64,000 nucleotides of DNA from Poa pratensis (lineage: Eukaryota; Streptophyta; Magnoliopsida; Poales; Poaceae): positions 136,428,542 through 136,492,541 of the forward strand of contig CAMZMU010000041.1 of NCBI GenBank assembly GCA_947311845.1, given 5' to 3'. The notes beneath the pieces were generated by a model. That model searched no databases. It was not told the origin of the DNA and saw only the letters and a list, made by a program, of their open reading frames with translations. A program made the position numbers and the translations under genes. Of this stretch, positions 1-10,800 are shown piece by piece. Every line of letters begins with the position of its first letter. Positions within the stretch are counted from its first letter, which is position 1.

Positions 1-345
1 TCCCCTCCTCCGGCCGGCTCTTGGAGTCATCCAAGTTACGTTTCATGGATCTTTTCCGTACCTTCTTAGGCTTGTTCACCGGCGCATCTTCTGGTGTGTC
101 ATGGTTATGCACAATAGGCGTAAAATTGGTGATGGAGTTGCCGTAGCCGTAGACGATCATGGGGGAGGCCCTACTTGGCCTCCCTTCATCCAAGTTCCAA
201 CGAAATCACAGATGGTATGAAACAGGTTGTTGAACGTCTCTGACAGTGCGTCTTCGATGTAATCCCGCATCGGATCCTCGCCTCCTTTCTGAGAACCCCC
301 GGCCTCGTTGTTGTTAGACATATTCGCACTAACGAGAAAAGTCAA
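1..345 (-). pseudogene. CACTA second ORF, 5' part, runs off the left edge
   Basis: The minus strand opens near 345, with a likely start at the ATG encoding MSNNNEAGGSQKG near 321, and runs towards position 1. The first block (to 157) has an acidic, low-complexity N-terminus and ends at TGA after GGQVGPPP. An overlapping frame continues past that stop to the edge with a basic segment (NKPKKVRKRSMKRNLDD) that could be a nuclear localisation signal. The change of frame near 160-175 is either a frameshift or an unrecognised splice. Position and orientation, downstream of TNP2 on the same strand, fit the second (TNPA/TNPD-like) gene of plant CACTA elements. I did not recognise a named domain in the visible part, so the assignment is mainly positional. 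Confidence 0.55.
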
Positions 346-436
346 AGTTAGTAAAACAAATATAATAAAAAATCGCTTAATTAAGTACTAAGCTACCCCA
401 TGAGTTCCCGTCAAATCCGAGCACTCAAATATTTCC

Positions 437-500
437 TATTTTTTAGCAAAAGTCATGCCAAAATTTACGAAAAAATTCGGCATGACCTTTGCTAAAAATA
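437..500. repeat. Imperfect hairpin upstream of the CACTA second gene
   Basis: Arms at 437-459 and 479-500 are complementary over about 22 bases, with one mismatch and one single-base slip (core TTTTAGCAAA, then GTCATGCC). The loop is about 19 bases. It lies about 100 bp upstream of the minus-strand second gene and could act in its promoter or as a transposase site. Confidence 0.7.
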
Positions 501-1305
501 GGACATATAGAGTACCCGAATTTGCCGAAACGGAAGTTAATCGACGTTCCGGCAATCTCAAGGGCCTCAAGGGGTACCTGCAACATTCACTGAAAAAATC
601 CATATGCATCATATGCATCCATCACATCCACCAGCATTCACCACATACACATTCACCACACACAAACATTTAACAGACCAACATAAGGGCAATTTCAACC
701 CCCGGCCGGCACATCTCACCTGAAAGAACACTTGGAGCGTCGAGGTCCTGCATATATACGACAAAACAACACATTAATAACATCAAAATCATGCATTTTT
801 AACCTACAACTAACCTAAAACAGTAGCTAAACTAACCTAATGTTTAACCTACATAATAGAAAAAAAATTAACCTACAACTAACCTAAAACTAATTTTTAA
901 CCTCCAAAAATGGAGAGAGCATTTTCACAAGCACCTTTGGTGCATACTTGAGGGAGAGGAGGGAGGAGGAAGAAGGTTACCTCGGGCCGGCGACGGGTGT
1001 GCTCGGGGAACGGCGTGGACGCGGCGGCGTCGAGGGAGGCCGGGGCAGAGAGGCAGCGGCGGGTGCTCGGGGCACGGCGGGTGGAGGCGGGGTCGAGGTG
1101 GCGCTGTCGGGGGGCAGCGCGGGGTGGGGCGGCGCGGGGTAGGGCGGCGGGTCGGGGCGGCGGTGCGGTTTGGGGGCGACGTGGGGTGGGTGAGGCGGTG
1201 GCCGGGGGTGAGGTGGTTGCACGGATGGGGCGGCGCGGGGTGGGTGACGGCGCGCGGCGGGTGGGGGCGGGGTCGAGGCGGCGCACTGTCGGGGGGTGGC
1301 GCGGG
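501..1305. other. Non-coding CACTA interior: promoter-like, repeat-rich and GC-rich blocks
   Basis: Positions 480-565 resemble 27,722-27,808, which lies upstream of the transposase gene. Positions 780-900 hold repeated words of the type AACCTACAACTAACCTAAAAC. Positions 900-1,305 are extremely G-rich on the plus strand, with many near-repeats of GGGCGGCGCGGGGTGG. Long open frames across this GC-rich block are composition artefacts. No RNA gene or protein gene was seen. Confidence 0.6.
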
Positions 1306-1821
1306 TGTCGGGGGAATACTTTCTGGATTAACCCGCGGCCCAGTGCGATTTAACTTACTCGCACGGATGAAGGCCCACTTGGGAACAAGCCCAATATTGA
1401 ACCGCCATAAGGAGAAAGATCTAGAAGACAACTCCCGGAGGACGTGAAGACCAAGTAGTCTCCGAGTAGGCCTCTGTGGATGTATTCCTTATGGGGAAGT
1501 TTCCTTTTGTAACCTAGCGAGCCTCTGTGTATATAAAGAGGACTCGCAGGACTTAGAGCGGGTTAAGCTATCAAGCCCCAAACCCTAGCTTATACGGCGA
1601 GTACCAGATCGGATCGCCTCCATTGTAACACCTCGATTATCATATCAATACCAATCTAGGGTAGGCAGGAAGTAGGTCTTTTACCTCACATTGAGGGGGC
1701 CGAACCTGGGTAAATCTGTGTTGATCTTTGTTCCTGCGATCCCAAGCTCGGAGATGCTTGACTCGCGTAATCCCACACCTACGAAGTCATCTATGACACC
1801 TGACGTGACAAACCCACGACA
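1306..1821 (+). repeat. 5' LTR of the gypsy element (516 bp)
   Basis: It starts TGTCGGGGG and ends ACGACA, and is the same length as the LTR at 23,831-24,346. The five differences lie near positions 30, 404, 435, 450 and 499 of the LTR. It supplies the TATA element near 1,530 and the presumed transcript start, and its last bases abut the primer-binding region at 1,822. Confidence 0.93.
1530..1538 (+). promoter_or_regulatory. TATA box of the 5' LTR
   Basis: TATATAAAG lies in the middle of the LTR, followed at about 25-35 bases by a purine/cytosine stretch suitable for initiation. The same sequence is at 24,055-24,063 in the 3' LTR. This is a sequence match only. Confidence 0.65.
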
Positions 1822-1841
1822 GTTGGCGCCCACCGTGGGGC
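1822..1841 (+). promoter_or_regulatory. Primer-binding-site region of the gypsy element
   Basis: Immediately after the LTR comes GTTGGCGCCCACCGTGGGGC. The start TGGCGCC is the usual form of a tRNA-primed minus-strand start site in plant gypsy elements. I cannot name the tRNA with certainty. Confidence 0.6.
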
Positions 1842-1876
1842 CTGCGGTCAAAAGCGTCACGTTCCGCGCAGGATCC

Positions 1877-4800
1877 ATGAAGGGAGCTGAAGATCTCGTT
1901 GTTGGCCGTATCATCACGGTCAATGGCACACCCCTCATCGACGATTCAAGCTGGGGGCCGGAAGCAGATTACTTGGAGACCGGCCACGTCATCCCCTTTG
2001 GATCCATCAACGTCTTCGTCGGCTTCATTGGCGGCGAGTCAGAGGATCCATCGCAGCATGGCGACTCAGAAGAAGGAGTCGCGGTAACAGTGGACCAAGA
2101 AGAAGGATCTATCAACCACGAGTCGCTGCCTCTCGAAGACGAAGAAGGCCAATCCATTGAGTATGTCCTTGAGGAAAGGCTATGCGGAGGCCCTGTGGAC
2201 AGTGGCTCGCCCTCTGTAGAAGATCGGCACGTGGAAGGGGTCTACAGGACCACAGAAGCAGACGAAGGGCTGGGCATGCCACCAGGCAGCTTAGCCCCCA
2301 CACCGCCGGAAGCAGCAGAACAAGCCGCGCTAGATGCATCAGGAGTCGCGGCATCCGCTGTGATCACGCCAGGAGTCGCGGCCTCAGGAGTCGCAAACAG
2401 AGAAACTCCACCTGGAGTCGCGCCTGCGGAATCAGGGGCAAGGGTAACCCCCAGCGCAGCGGTCACGCCGCCACAGGGAAGCGTGTTGTTTACACCAATA
2501 TCTGCGGTTAACGCGGCTGCTAGAGTAACAGAATTGGAGGCTACCAGGATCGGGCTATATGATGAGGTCCAGAGAATCGCAGATGAGAGAGCCAGGCTGG
2601 CGCGTGAGGAACAGCGCCTCCAACAGGAACAACTGCGACTCATCGAGGAAACCAATTCTCTGCAAGGAATACAGGCCACCTTGCCGCATAGACGTCACGC
2701 GAGTCGCCTGCAGCCAGGAACAGTGAACCCTATGGAGCTGTTCCAATCACCCACCATTGAACCAGCAATTGCGGTACCATCAGTCGCCACCAACACGACG
2801 CACCCGGTAGCATGGTCAGGGGTCGCACAACCTCCAGTCGCGATACCCGCGCGCACGGCACCATCTGCCATGGTTATGCGGTCAGTGGCCCCGTTAGCCG
2901 CGCCCGCGGTTCAAGCAATCGCGGTACCATCAATCGTGCCAGCGGTTCCATCTTTCGCAGCACCAAGAGTAGCAGAGATACCTGGATCAAGGGCCATAGT
3001 ACCGGCTAACAACAGGGCCATGATGCCCCCGCCACTGACGCAGCCAACCTTTGTGCAGCAGTCGCCACAGCAGCCTCAAAGGTTCCACACGCCGCAAGGA
3101 CATTATGTTAGCCCGGTGGAGAATCTCTTTGCAGCCACAAACATCTTGGCCAGATTAGCGCCAGCAGGAAACACGCCAATGGACAGAGAGGCACGGCGCG
3201 CCATTGAGATGCTGAGCACAGCAGTGATACAGCAGGCGAATATGTCCGAACACGCAGGACGGCTGCACTCCACCCCTTACAATAGCAGAGCAACGGCGGA
3301 GAGAAGCATCCACGCGGAGTCGCCACACGTTGCGACCTCAAGCTCGGCTAGGCGACAAAGGGAAGATCAGCCTGCGGCTCAAGATCAACCTCAGCAAGTT
3401 CAACCTATAGAGATTGTGCAGCCGCGCCCGGCGGCCAACCCAATAGGAAGGCCAGCTTCGTCCAACCTATCGTCGCGACTCAAAGGCCCAGTCTGTTTCA
3501 ACGAAAGAATCAGGTCTGAACCGTTTCCTGCAGATTTTAAAGGACCTCGCAAGGTCGCCAACTACAACGCCAGCATGGACCCTGTTACTTGGCTCAACAA
3601 TTACGAGATGGGCATGAGCATCCTAAACGCATCCGAAGAGATCTGCGCACGTTACCTAAACATGATGTTAGAGGCGCAGCCCACATATGGCTACAAAATT
3701 TGCCACCAAATTCAATAAACTCTTGGGATGAGATGAAGGAAGCTTTTATCAAGAATTTCCAAGGGACATGCAAGCGACTCTGCAGCATAGAGGACCTAGA
3801 GCGTTGTGTACAGAAGGAAGGCGAGTCAAGTCGCCACTGGATGAGAAGGGTCGCAGAGATCATACATTCCTCAGACAATATACCACCCAGTTCAGCAGTC
3901 CTTGTCATGGAGAAAAATTGCAAATTTGAGCCGCTAGTCCACAAACTAGGTCGCATGAAGGATAAAGTCAAGAGCCTAAGTGAGGTAATGGCGGCGGCCA
4001 ACAAGTATGCTAGCTCGGATAAAACCAGGGACGCATCTGATGGGGAGGAAGAGGAAAGCACTGGCAAAGGAAAAAAGGCCAGTAGCAAGCCTCAACAACA
4101 GCAAGCTAGCAATGCCAATACGAGTTATAACAAGCGCAAAAACGAAGAAGGAAACTCAGGGTTAGTCGCAAATACGAATACTCGTTACAAACAAAGCAGC
4201 AGCAGAGGAAGGAATTTTCACCCAGTCAATTTGGAAGAGGTTTTCAACCGCCCCTGCGACATCCATATAGGAAAAGATGGGAAACCACCCAACCACACGA
4301 AGGCACAGTGTTATCATTACAAAAAGTGGAAGGATGGACAGCCACTCAACACAAACTTCAATCATCAAAACAACGAGGAAGGTAAAAATGGCGGAGGCAA
4401 CAACAGCAACAACGCCGTCCCAAATCCGCAGCCAGATCAGCCACAGTTCCCAAAACAGTTGGGTCAGTATCATACCATTGTGGTGAATACTTCAAGGAGG
4501 GAACAAAAACTGCGACGACGCAATCAGGCTGTTAATGCCATAGTACCAGCCGTCCCACAATGGCTAAAGTGGTCCGAACAACCAGTAATTTGGAGCCGCG
4601 AGGATCACCCAGGAGAAATAAATGAAGAGGGAAAACTCGCGCTGGTGGTTGCCCCTCAAGTCGCAGGATACAAGTTGAGCAAAGTACTCATGGATGGAGG
4701 CAGCAGTATCAACATATTATATTATGAAACCTTCAAAAGAATGAACCTTCAAGAAAAGCAGCTACACCCATCAAGAACAACATTTCATGGTGTCGTGCCA

Positions 4801-5226
4801 GGCATATCAGCCCAGCCATTGGGGCGAGTTAACTTGGAGGTCGCCTTTGGGACACAAAGCAACTTCAGGAGCGAGTACATTTGGTTCGAGGTTGTAGATT
4901 TCCAGAGCCCATATCATGCGCTGTTTGGCAGAGAAGCATTCGCAAAGTTTATGGCTAGGCCGTGCTATGTGTACCTAAAGCTCAAAATACCAGGCCCTAG
5001 AGGTGTCATCACCATCAATGGCGACAAAAGAATAGCTCAAGAATGTGAAGAAGGCGACAAGGCCATAGCCAGAGCAGCTTGCATTGCAGAGAGCGCGACC
5101 ATGCGCGAGTCGCAGGAGAATTTTGATGACATCGTGAAGGCCAAGAGGCACCTGCCTGACTTGCGACTTCAGATTACAGCCGCAAGGGAGGCAAGGAAGT
5201 CAAAGGCTACGAGCCATTGCCAATAA
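1877..5226 (+). pseudogene. gag-protease gene of the gypsy element, broken by one frameshift
   Basis: The first in-frame ATG after the LTR is at 1,877. Frame one runs to a stop at 3,718; frame two carries on from about 3,671 to a stop at 5,226. The switch falls inside the conserved retrotransposon gag domain, where the first frame stops matching and the second begins, so one base appears to be missing in the GAGG run near 3,672. In order: an Ala/Pro/Val-rich N-terminus with repeated GVA words, a short coiled coil (about residues 215-255), the gag capsid-like domain, a lysine/asparagine-rich linker, and a retropepsin-like segment with the active-site motif MDGGSSINILYYE (about 4,690-4,730). 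Coding stops after the protease. The usual continuation into reverse transcriptase is absent. The known role of the family is capsid formation and polyprotein cleavage; this copy could not make the full protein. Confidence 0.8.
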
Positions 5227-5330
5227 GGACACATCCCAGGCATCGCGAGTTGCCATCAGCAGTCGCAGCAAAATTATTAAGAGTTTACATCATCAAGCAA
5301 GCCACTCAGGGCTAAAAAAGCTTCAATTCT
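5227..5330. other. Short non-coding junction after the protease
   Basis: About 100 bp between the protease stop codon and the inverted-repeat array. It still contains one copy of the GTCGC word typical of this element and nothing else recognisable. This is the point at which pol sequence would normally begin. Confidence 0.5.
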
Positions 5331-5707
5331 GATCGCCACCTAGGCGCGATCGACCCCATTCTGGTCGCCACTTAGGCGCGACCGACCCAATGCAACAATT
5401 CTGATCGCCACCTAGGCGCGATCGACCCAATTCTGGTCGCCACTCAGGCGCGACCGACCCATGTATCATCTCTGGTTGCCACCTAGGCGCAACCGACCCA
5501 ATTCTGGTCGCCACTCAGGCGCGACCGACCCATGTAACATCTCTGGTTGCCACCTAGGCGCAACCGACCCAATTCTGGTCGCCACTCAGGCGCGACCGAC
5601 CCATGTAACATCTCTGATCGCCACCTAGGCGCGATCGACCCAATTCTGGTTGCCACCTAGGCGCAACCGACCCAAGCATCACTTCTGGTCGCCACCTAGG
5701 CGCGACC
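5331..5707. repeat. Array of 11 phased dyad repeats with matched arm variants
   Basis: Eleven 21-bp units start at 5331, 5363, 5403, 5435, 5474, 5506, 5545, 5577, 5616, 5648 and 5687, so spacing alternates 32 and 39-40 bp (a dimeric period of about 71 bp). Each unit is a 6-bp arm, a nine-base centre (CACYYAGGC), then the complementary arm. Three arm versions occur: GATCGC with GCGATC (units 1, 3, 9), GGTTGC with GCAACC (5, 7, 10) and GGTCGC with GCGACC (2, 4, 6, 8, 11). In all 11 the two arms match perfectly. The array sits between the protease end and the antisense gene. It could form RNA hairpins or dyad protein-binding sites; neither is shown. Confidence 0.92.
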
Positions 5708-6178
5708 GACCCTATGTATCATATAATGATTCTGAAATAAAGCATCTCAAACTACCAATTGAGTTGTGAGTCTTTTATTTTTTAATCATTGGTCCCTTGG
5801 GGGTGCGGCAGCTTTTTAGCGCGGCCTATTCCTTGGGATCGCCAAACAAGTGGCATTTATCGTGATTATACTCAACCTCTCTTGGATGCGACTTGCACAA
5901 TGCGGCCAAAGTACTGGGGGTGTGGCGTCAATCGAGTTTGATTGCCTATCATGGCCGCTCTCGACCCTGAACACGCACTTTTTACCTGGGAAATACTGAG
6001 CCGCGCAAGGGCCTAAGTGAGGAAAAACCGAGACAAATCATAAGGACCAGCCTATTGGTCGAAACATGTACTGCCAAGAGTACTTAAGCAAACCATAAAA
6101 TTGTCTTATGACACATAAACTCTAACAATTATTACAGACCGCTAAGGGCCAAGGCCATCAAACCATTGTTTTTCTTCT
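5708..6178. other. Non-coding spacer between repeat array and antisense gene 3' end
   Basis: No credible coding frame on either strand. It includes AATAAAG near 5,736 on the plus strand, which may serve as a polyadenylation-type signal. It would also hold the 3' untranslated region of the minus-strand gene ending at 6,179. Confidence 0.45.
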
Positions 6179-7825
6179 TCACTTGTGCGCAGCTTTTGGC
6201 CGGTGGGAAGGAGGAACAGGCGGCTTACCAAGCTTGCCAGAAGGAGCAGTCGCAGGCTCGCTGGAGGGCTCTTCAGTCGCGGGCTTGGGGGCTGCAGAGC
6301 TGGATACGCCTGGAGAGGGGTTCTTGTCCTGCGGAATCACCGCGCTGGACGACGGAGCGGGTAACTTCTCCCATCTGCTTCCATCTGCGTTATACTTGCC
6401 CATATAGGTCGCAAGATCAATCCCCTCCACCAGTTCAGTCGCATGGCCGCGCATATCCTTCCAAGTTGTCGCATATTCTGAGGCCGTCAGTTCGGTGCCA
6501 TCCACCTTCTTCGAGGGCCTACCTTTTGCAACCTTGGCAGCATCAAAAGAAGGATAGTACGTCTTGGCCAAAGCAAGAACATGAGCCGCGCCGGTGCGAG
6601 CTGAGGACTCTTTCCAGTCCAAAAAGAACTGAGGCGCCCTAAGCAGTCTTTTCAGCAGCCCTTCAGAATCACCAGGGACTGGCTTGGTCGGCAGCAGGCA
6701 CTTAGACAGTGATTTCAAGGCGTCACAAGTTCTTCGCGAAAAATCGCGGATATACTCCAGCTGCTCCTGAGTACTGCCGCGCTGATCCTTGGCATCTTCA
6801 CCTACATCAAGGCATGTCTCCGTCAGCTCTACAACACACAGGCAAAGATAATAGAGAAAAAAGATGCAGTTACAAGTCGCAATACATACCAGTTAATTCT
6901 TGAGTCATGATGCACACTTTGGCGTGGACGAGGTTATGGGCATCAGAAACTTTCTTCAATTTTTTCTCAAGTTCGCCAATGGAAACGGCCTTCAGCCTTG
7001 CGTCCTCATTGACATCAGCAATGGCGTCTTTCTGAGCGCTGACTTGGAGCTCCAGCTGCTGGACCCTCTCATGGAATTTCTCTTCAACAGCTTTAAGTCG
7101 CAGCTCGGTATTTTTGGCTTGCTCAGAAAACTTGAAGCTTTCATCAGATAGCTCGCCCATCCTGGTTTCCCTCTTCTTTAGCTCAGCGTCACGCTGGCCA
7201 AGGAGCTCGCGTAGCCTCTCCAGCTCAGAGGGAGTATCCCCCAGCTGCTTTTCCAAGGCAATTTTGGCAGCTGTTATGGAGCTTAGTTCCTCCTATGAAG
7301 GGAACGTCAGTCAGTAAGTATATGTCAAACAGCTAAAAGAGAAGCATCAAGTCTCCCTTTACAGTCAAAGAAGAAACTTGATCCTTGGGGGCTAGAGACA
7401 GATAACTGGAGATAGAAGTTTACCTTATAAGCCGCAGACAGGTCAGATAGTGCCTTGCGGAGCTCCATGGCTTGCTTGTCATTTGAGGCAATGATAGCCT
7501 CTGACAGTTTCTCAGCGCGGCTTGTGGAGGAGGAAGAAGCAACCTCAGCATGTGGAATGGGCGGCCGCAGATTGTCCGCCGCTGGCGACTCAACCACTGG
7601 CGTATCAGCATCCTTGGCCATTACATCTATGGAGGAGGGGTTGACCCTCTCCACGTCCTGGATCATAAGGGGATCCGTTCTATCCTCCAGAGCCACCTCT
7701 TGGGTGGCTGTGTCAACAACAGGAACCGTGGCCAGGTCATCAGTGGTGGCCACGCCCTCTACCATGGCGGTATGAGCCACAGGTGATAAATGCGGCTCAA
7801 CCGCGGTTCCAGGCTCAGTCGCGGG
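6179..7825 (-). pseudogene. Antisense gene of the gypsy element, 3' exons (coiled-coil part)
   Basis: This is the downstream half of the minus-strand gene cut by the LARD. Exon pieces supported by GT...AG boundaries and phase are 7,825-7,424, 7,292-6,890 and 6,828-6,179, with introns of 131 and 61 bp; the stop is at 6,179. The middle exon encodes a heptad-rich coiled coil (from EKQLGDTPSELERLRELL onwards). The last exon encodes a globular-looking stretch (FFLDWKESSARTGAAHVL) and a Pro/Ser/Ala-rich basic tail ending KAAHK. The first exon piece joins in frame to 21,834 onwards if the LARD and one copy of the target duplication are removed. The function is unknown. Similar antisense ORFs occur in Tat-lineage plant gypsy elements. 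Confidence 0.7.
7821..7825. repeat. Target-site duplication GCGGG, left copy (LARD)
   Basis: GCGGG here and at 21,834-21,838 flank the TG...CA termini of the LARD exactly, a perfect 5-bp duplication. Confidence 0.93.
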
Positions 7826-10800
7826 TGTAATATCCCAGCATTTAGGAGTTAACGAAGGGTAGAAATAGGAATTTGTGCATCTGCATGCATGTATTTGAAA
7901 AATCCGAATAAATTTTTCGCAAAATAAAACTTATGTTGGAATCAAGTTCAGCCTTAGATGTTAGTGTTGTGCAACTATAGAATGAAACTAGATAAATTTT
8001 AACATGACCTTTATGTGTTTTGCTTGTGTTGAGATTTGAATTTCAAATTCAAATAATTGAATTTGAAATTGAATTCAAATAAATTGCAATAAGTAAATAA
8101 AACAACCAAATAATGATTGAAATAATTTAAAACATCAAAACTATTTATTACAATTTATGAAATCAAATCCATACAATATCTTTATAAATTATGAGCTATA
8201 GACAAAGAAAAATTTACTTTATTGATATAATTACAGAATTACATTGTCTTGTACAAATGTTTATAAAGGAAAAGTAAAAATTACAAAGTGACTTCTAAAA
8301 ACTAAATCTTGTATTTCTTCTTCTTTTTATCCTTCATCTTCTTCCTGTTGATCTTCTTCTGATTATTGCAAACCTGCAAAACAAAAACATTGACAAGGTA
8401 AAACTAAAACAGAGGGTTAGTGTTAGATTATTACCCTCAGAATAACAGTGAGTTGCACTGTTAATAGCATCATAGGGTTAAAGGTTAATCAAGATTAGTA
8501 TCTGTTCTTATTTGGCTAATCTAGCCTCAGCACAACATCATGGGCTAAAACAGCAACAAAATCCACTTGGCTAGTGAAAAGAATGGAAAAATCTGAAGAT
8601 AACTCAAACCCACTCGATGCCCAGTTCACTGAACTGAAACAAGCAACCAAGCAGCTCAGTCATTCATGCAAATCACTGTGCTGTCACCAGCACAGAGAAC
8701 ACAAGCCAGGGAAGGGGATAAGAGCTAGCACAGCCGTAGCAGCAAGCAAACCATCATTTTTCACCTTCAAGCTAGCACAACTCGAGTTCATCAAAGAACT
8801 GAACTCAGTCCACCACAAATCACTCACCTCAACTAGTAATCACCATTGGAACCTTGCCAAAAGCAAGAGCAAGATGGGATAGCTCAAGTTTGGAGCAAAG
8901 GAGCCAGAAGGGCAGGTTAGAAGCTCAAGGAGCCATCTGGAGCTGGAGAAGCAGGTCAGCAAGATAAACGAGGAGGAGATCCACAAGAAAAGTAGATCAA
9001 GCAACCAGACCAAGGGGACATTCACAAGTTCAGATTGATCGAGGCATCCCCAAATTAACAAGCAACACAGCACAGCCACCACCACACCTGACAAGAGGTG
9101 AATCTTTATTCTTCTAGCAAAAATAGATGCTAGTTATACATGGGGTTGGTGGAGTGTGTTCTCCCTCAGTAAGGCATAGGGATGCTATGCTTTGGTATCA
9201 TGGGGAATTAACAAAAGTCATAAGCTAGCATCTGTTCTTATCAAATCAGAGCCTCAGCTTGTGCATCATTGGCAGGGGTGGTGTATCCCAAAATCTGAGC
9301 AAAGGCACATAAGCAATTGTTGCTTGGTCTCACAATTGTTGATAGCACAAATCCAGCACATGGTTGCTGGGCACAAATCCCTCAAGGGGAAGAGCACCTC
9401 AAACACAACTAAGTACCTAAATCATATTACCAACCCTAGAACTTAATTCTAGGAATTATTAGCCAGAATAACACAAAAGCCACTTCGGAGCTAACTGAAG
9501 ATTTAACAAGATTGAACAGCAGCACATCTCTGAACTTAAAGGTTCAGAGTAGCACCTCTTATCACACTGTCAACTGACAGAACCTCAGATCCATATCACA
9601 GCTGCAGCCACCCACTAGCTAGAACATCTCCAGTAAATACTACAGAAGCATTTCATCATAAATCCAACATGGAAGTATATTCAGCAGTGGATAATAAGCT
9701 TACAGACAAATTCAGCAAGCTAAAGTATATGTAAAATCAATTTCTAAATAGGCAAATTATGTAGTAATGCATCTGAAGTAAATAAGCACTGCATGGTATT
9801 TAATCTCGCACTATTAGAGCATCAAACCATCTAAATATTCGTGGCAAGCATCCACAACATCATCTGGATGAGTTAATCATCTAGATTTCTTTCCTGAAAT
9901 TAATTGACAGAAACAATGAGTGATCAAAATTGAATATTTCTTCAGTTAGCCACTGGTCGAGACCAACCAGAAACCAACCAGCATGATTCCATGCATTAGT
10001 TCATCACCTGGATGAACTGGAGCAGTACCACAGACCCTAGAACAGCTAAGAATAATCTTAACCATGTCCTGTACCGAGAGCGAGATGAATTCAGTAAGGA
10101 GATAGTGAGGGGGCAGAGGAGAGATAAACCATACCTGACGCTCGGGCACGAACACCGTGGCGTGGCGAGGCAGTGCTCACGCTACCACGGCGGAAGCTAC
10201 CGCGAGGACGACACCGACGAGCACCACGGCGACGGCAGCACAGGAAGCACCGCAGCAGCGGCGCATCGACCTGCGCCGAGCCACACCGGCAGCAGAAGTG
10301 TGTCGAGGAAGCCCTCGAGCACCAGAGCGAACGTCGAGGAACACCGAGTGGCAGAAGAGAGCGAGCAGGAGTAGCAGCGGCGACGCCGGGGTTGCAGTCG
10401 CAACACTGCCATCCCGCCGGCTTCGAGGTCGAGGTAGGTGACACGGAGGCGAGGTCGAGCCGGAGGTCTAGCAGGGGCTCGAGGAGAAGCAGCCGGAGGC
10501 GCGAGAGCACCGGAGCCGCGCCGGCGAACCAAGCTAGGGCTAGGGTTCCGCGGGCAGACTCAATTGCAGGCACCCGTAGACGAAATCGAGTTGGGGAATC
10601 GATGACGTAGGCGGAGCCGGAGTAACGCCGGGGAGAGGCGGCGCCGGAGGAGGCCAGGGCCGGCCGGAGCAGCCGGGGCGGCGGCGTATCGTCCGGACGG
10701 GAACGAGAGAAAGAAACGAGAAAGGGGATCGAGAGAGATACGGGCGTACGTACATGCTGGGTTCCAGTTTCAGTGTACGTGCGGGTGTTCTATGTACGAT

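Noticed and set aside
897..1447. Several overlapping open frames of 80-170 codons on both strands
   Set aside because: The block is almost pure G/C with repeats, so stop codons are rare. The proteins are Pro/Arg or Gly/Arg low-complexity, and the frames run into the LTR.
5331..5707. Regularly spaced repeats resembling a CRISPR array
   Set aside because: The alternating 32/39-bp period has conserved, not unique, spacers; the context is a plant retrotransposon and no cas genes exist.
8574..8882. 102-codon frame identical in both LARD LTRs
   Set aside because: Identity follows from the recent LTR duplication, not from selection; no domain and no coding pattern.
10012..10610. GC-rich open frames in the LARD LTR (also at 18,781-19,376)
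   Set aside because: The two LTR copies differ by small indels that change the frames and C-termini. Composition explains them and no domain is visible.
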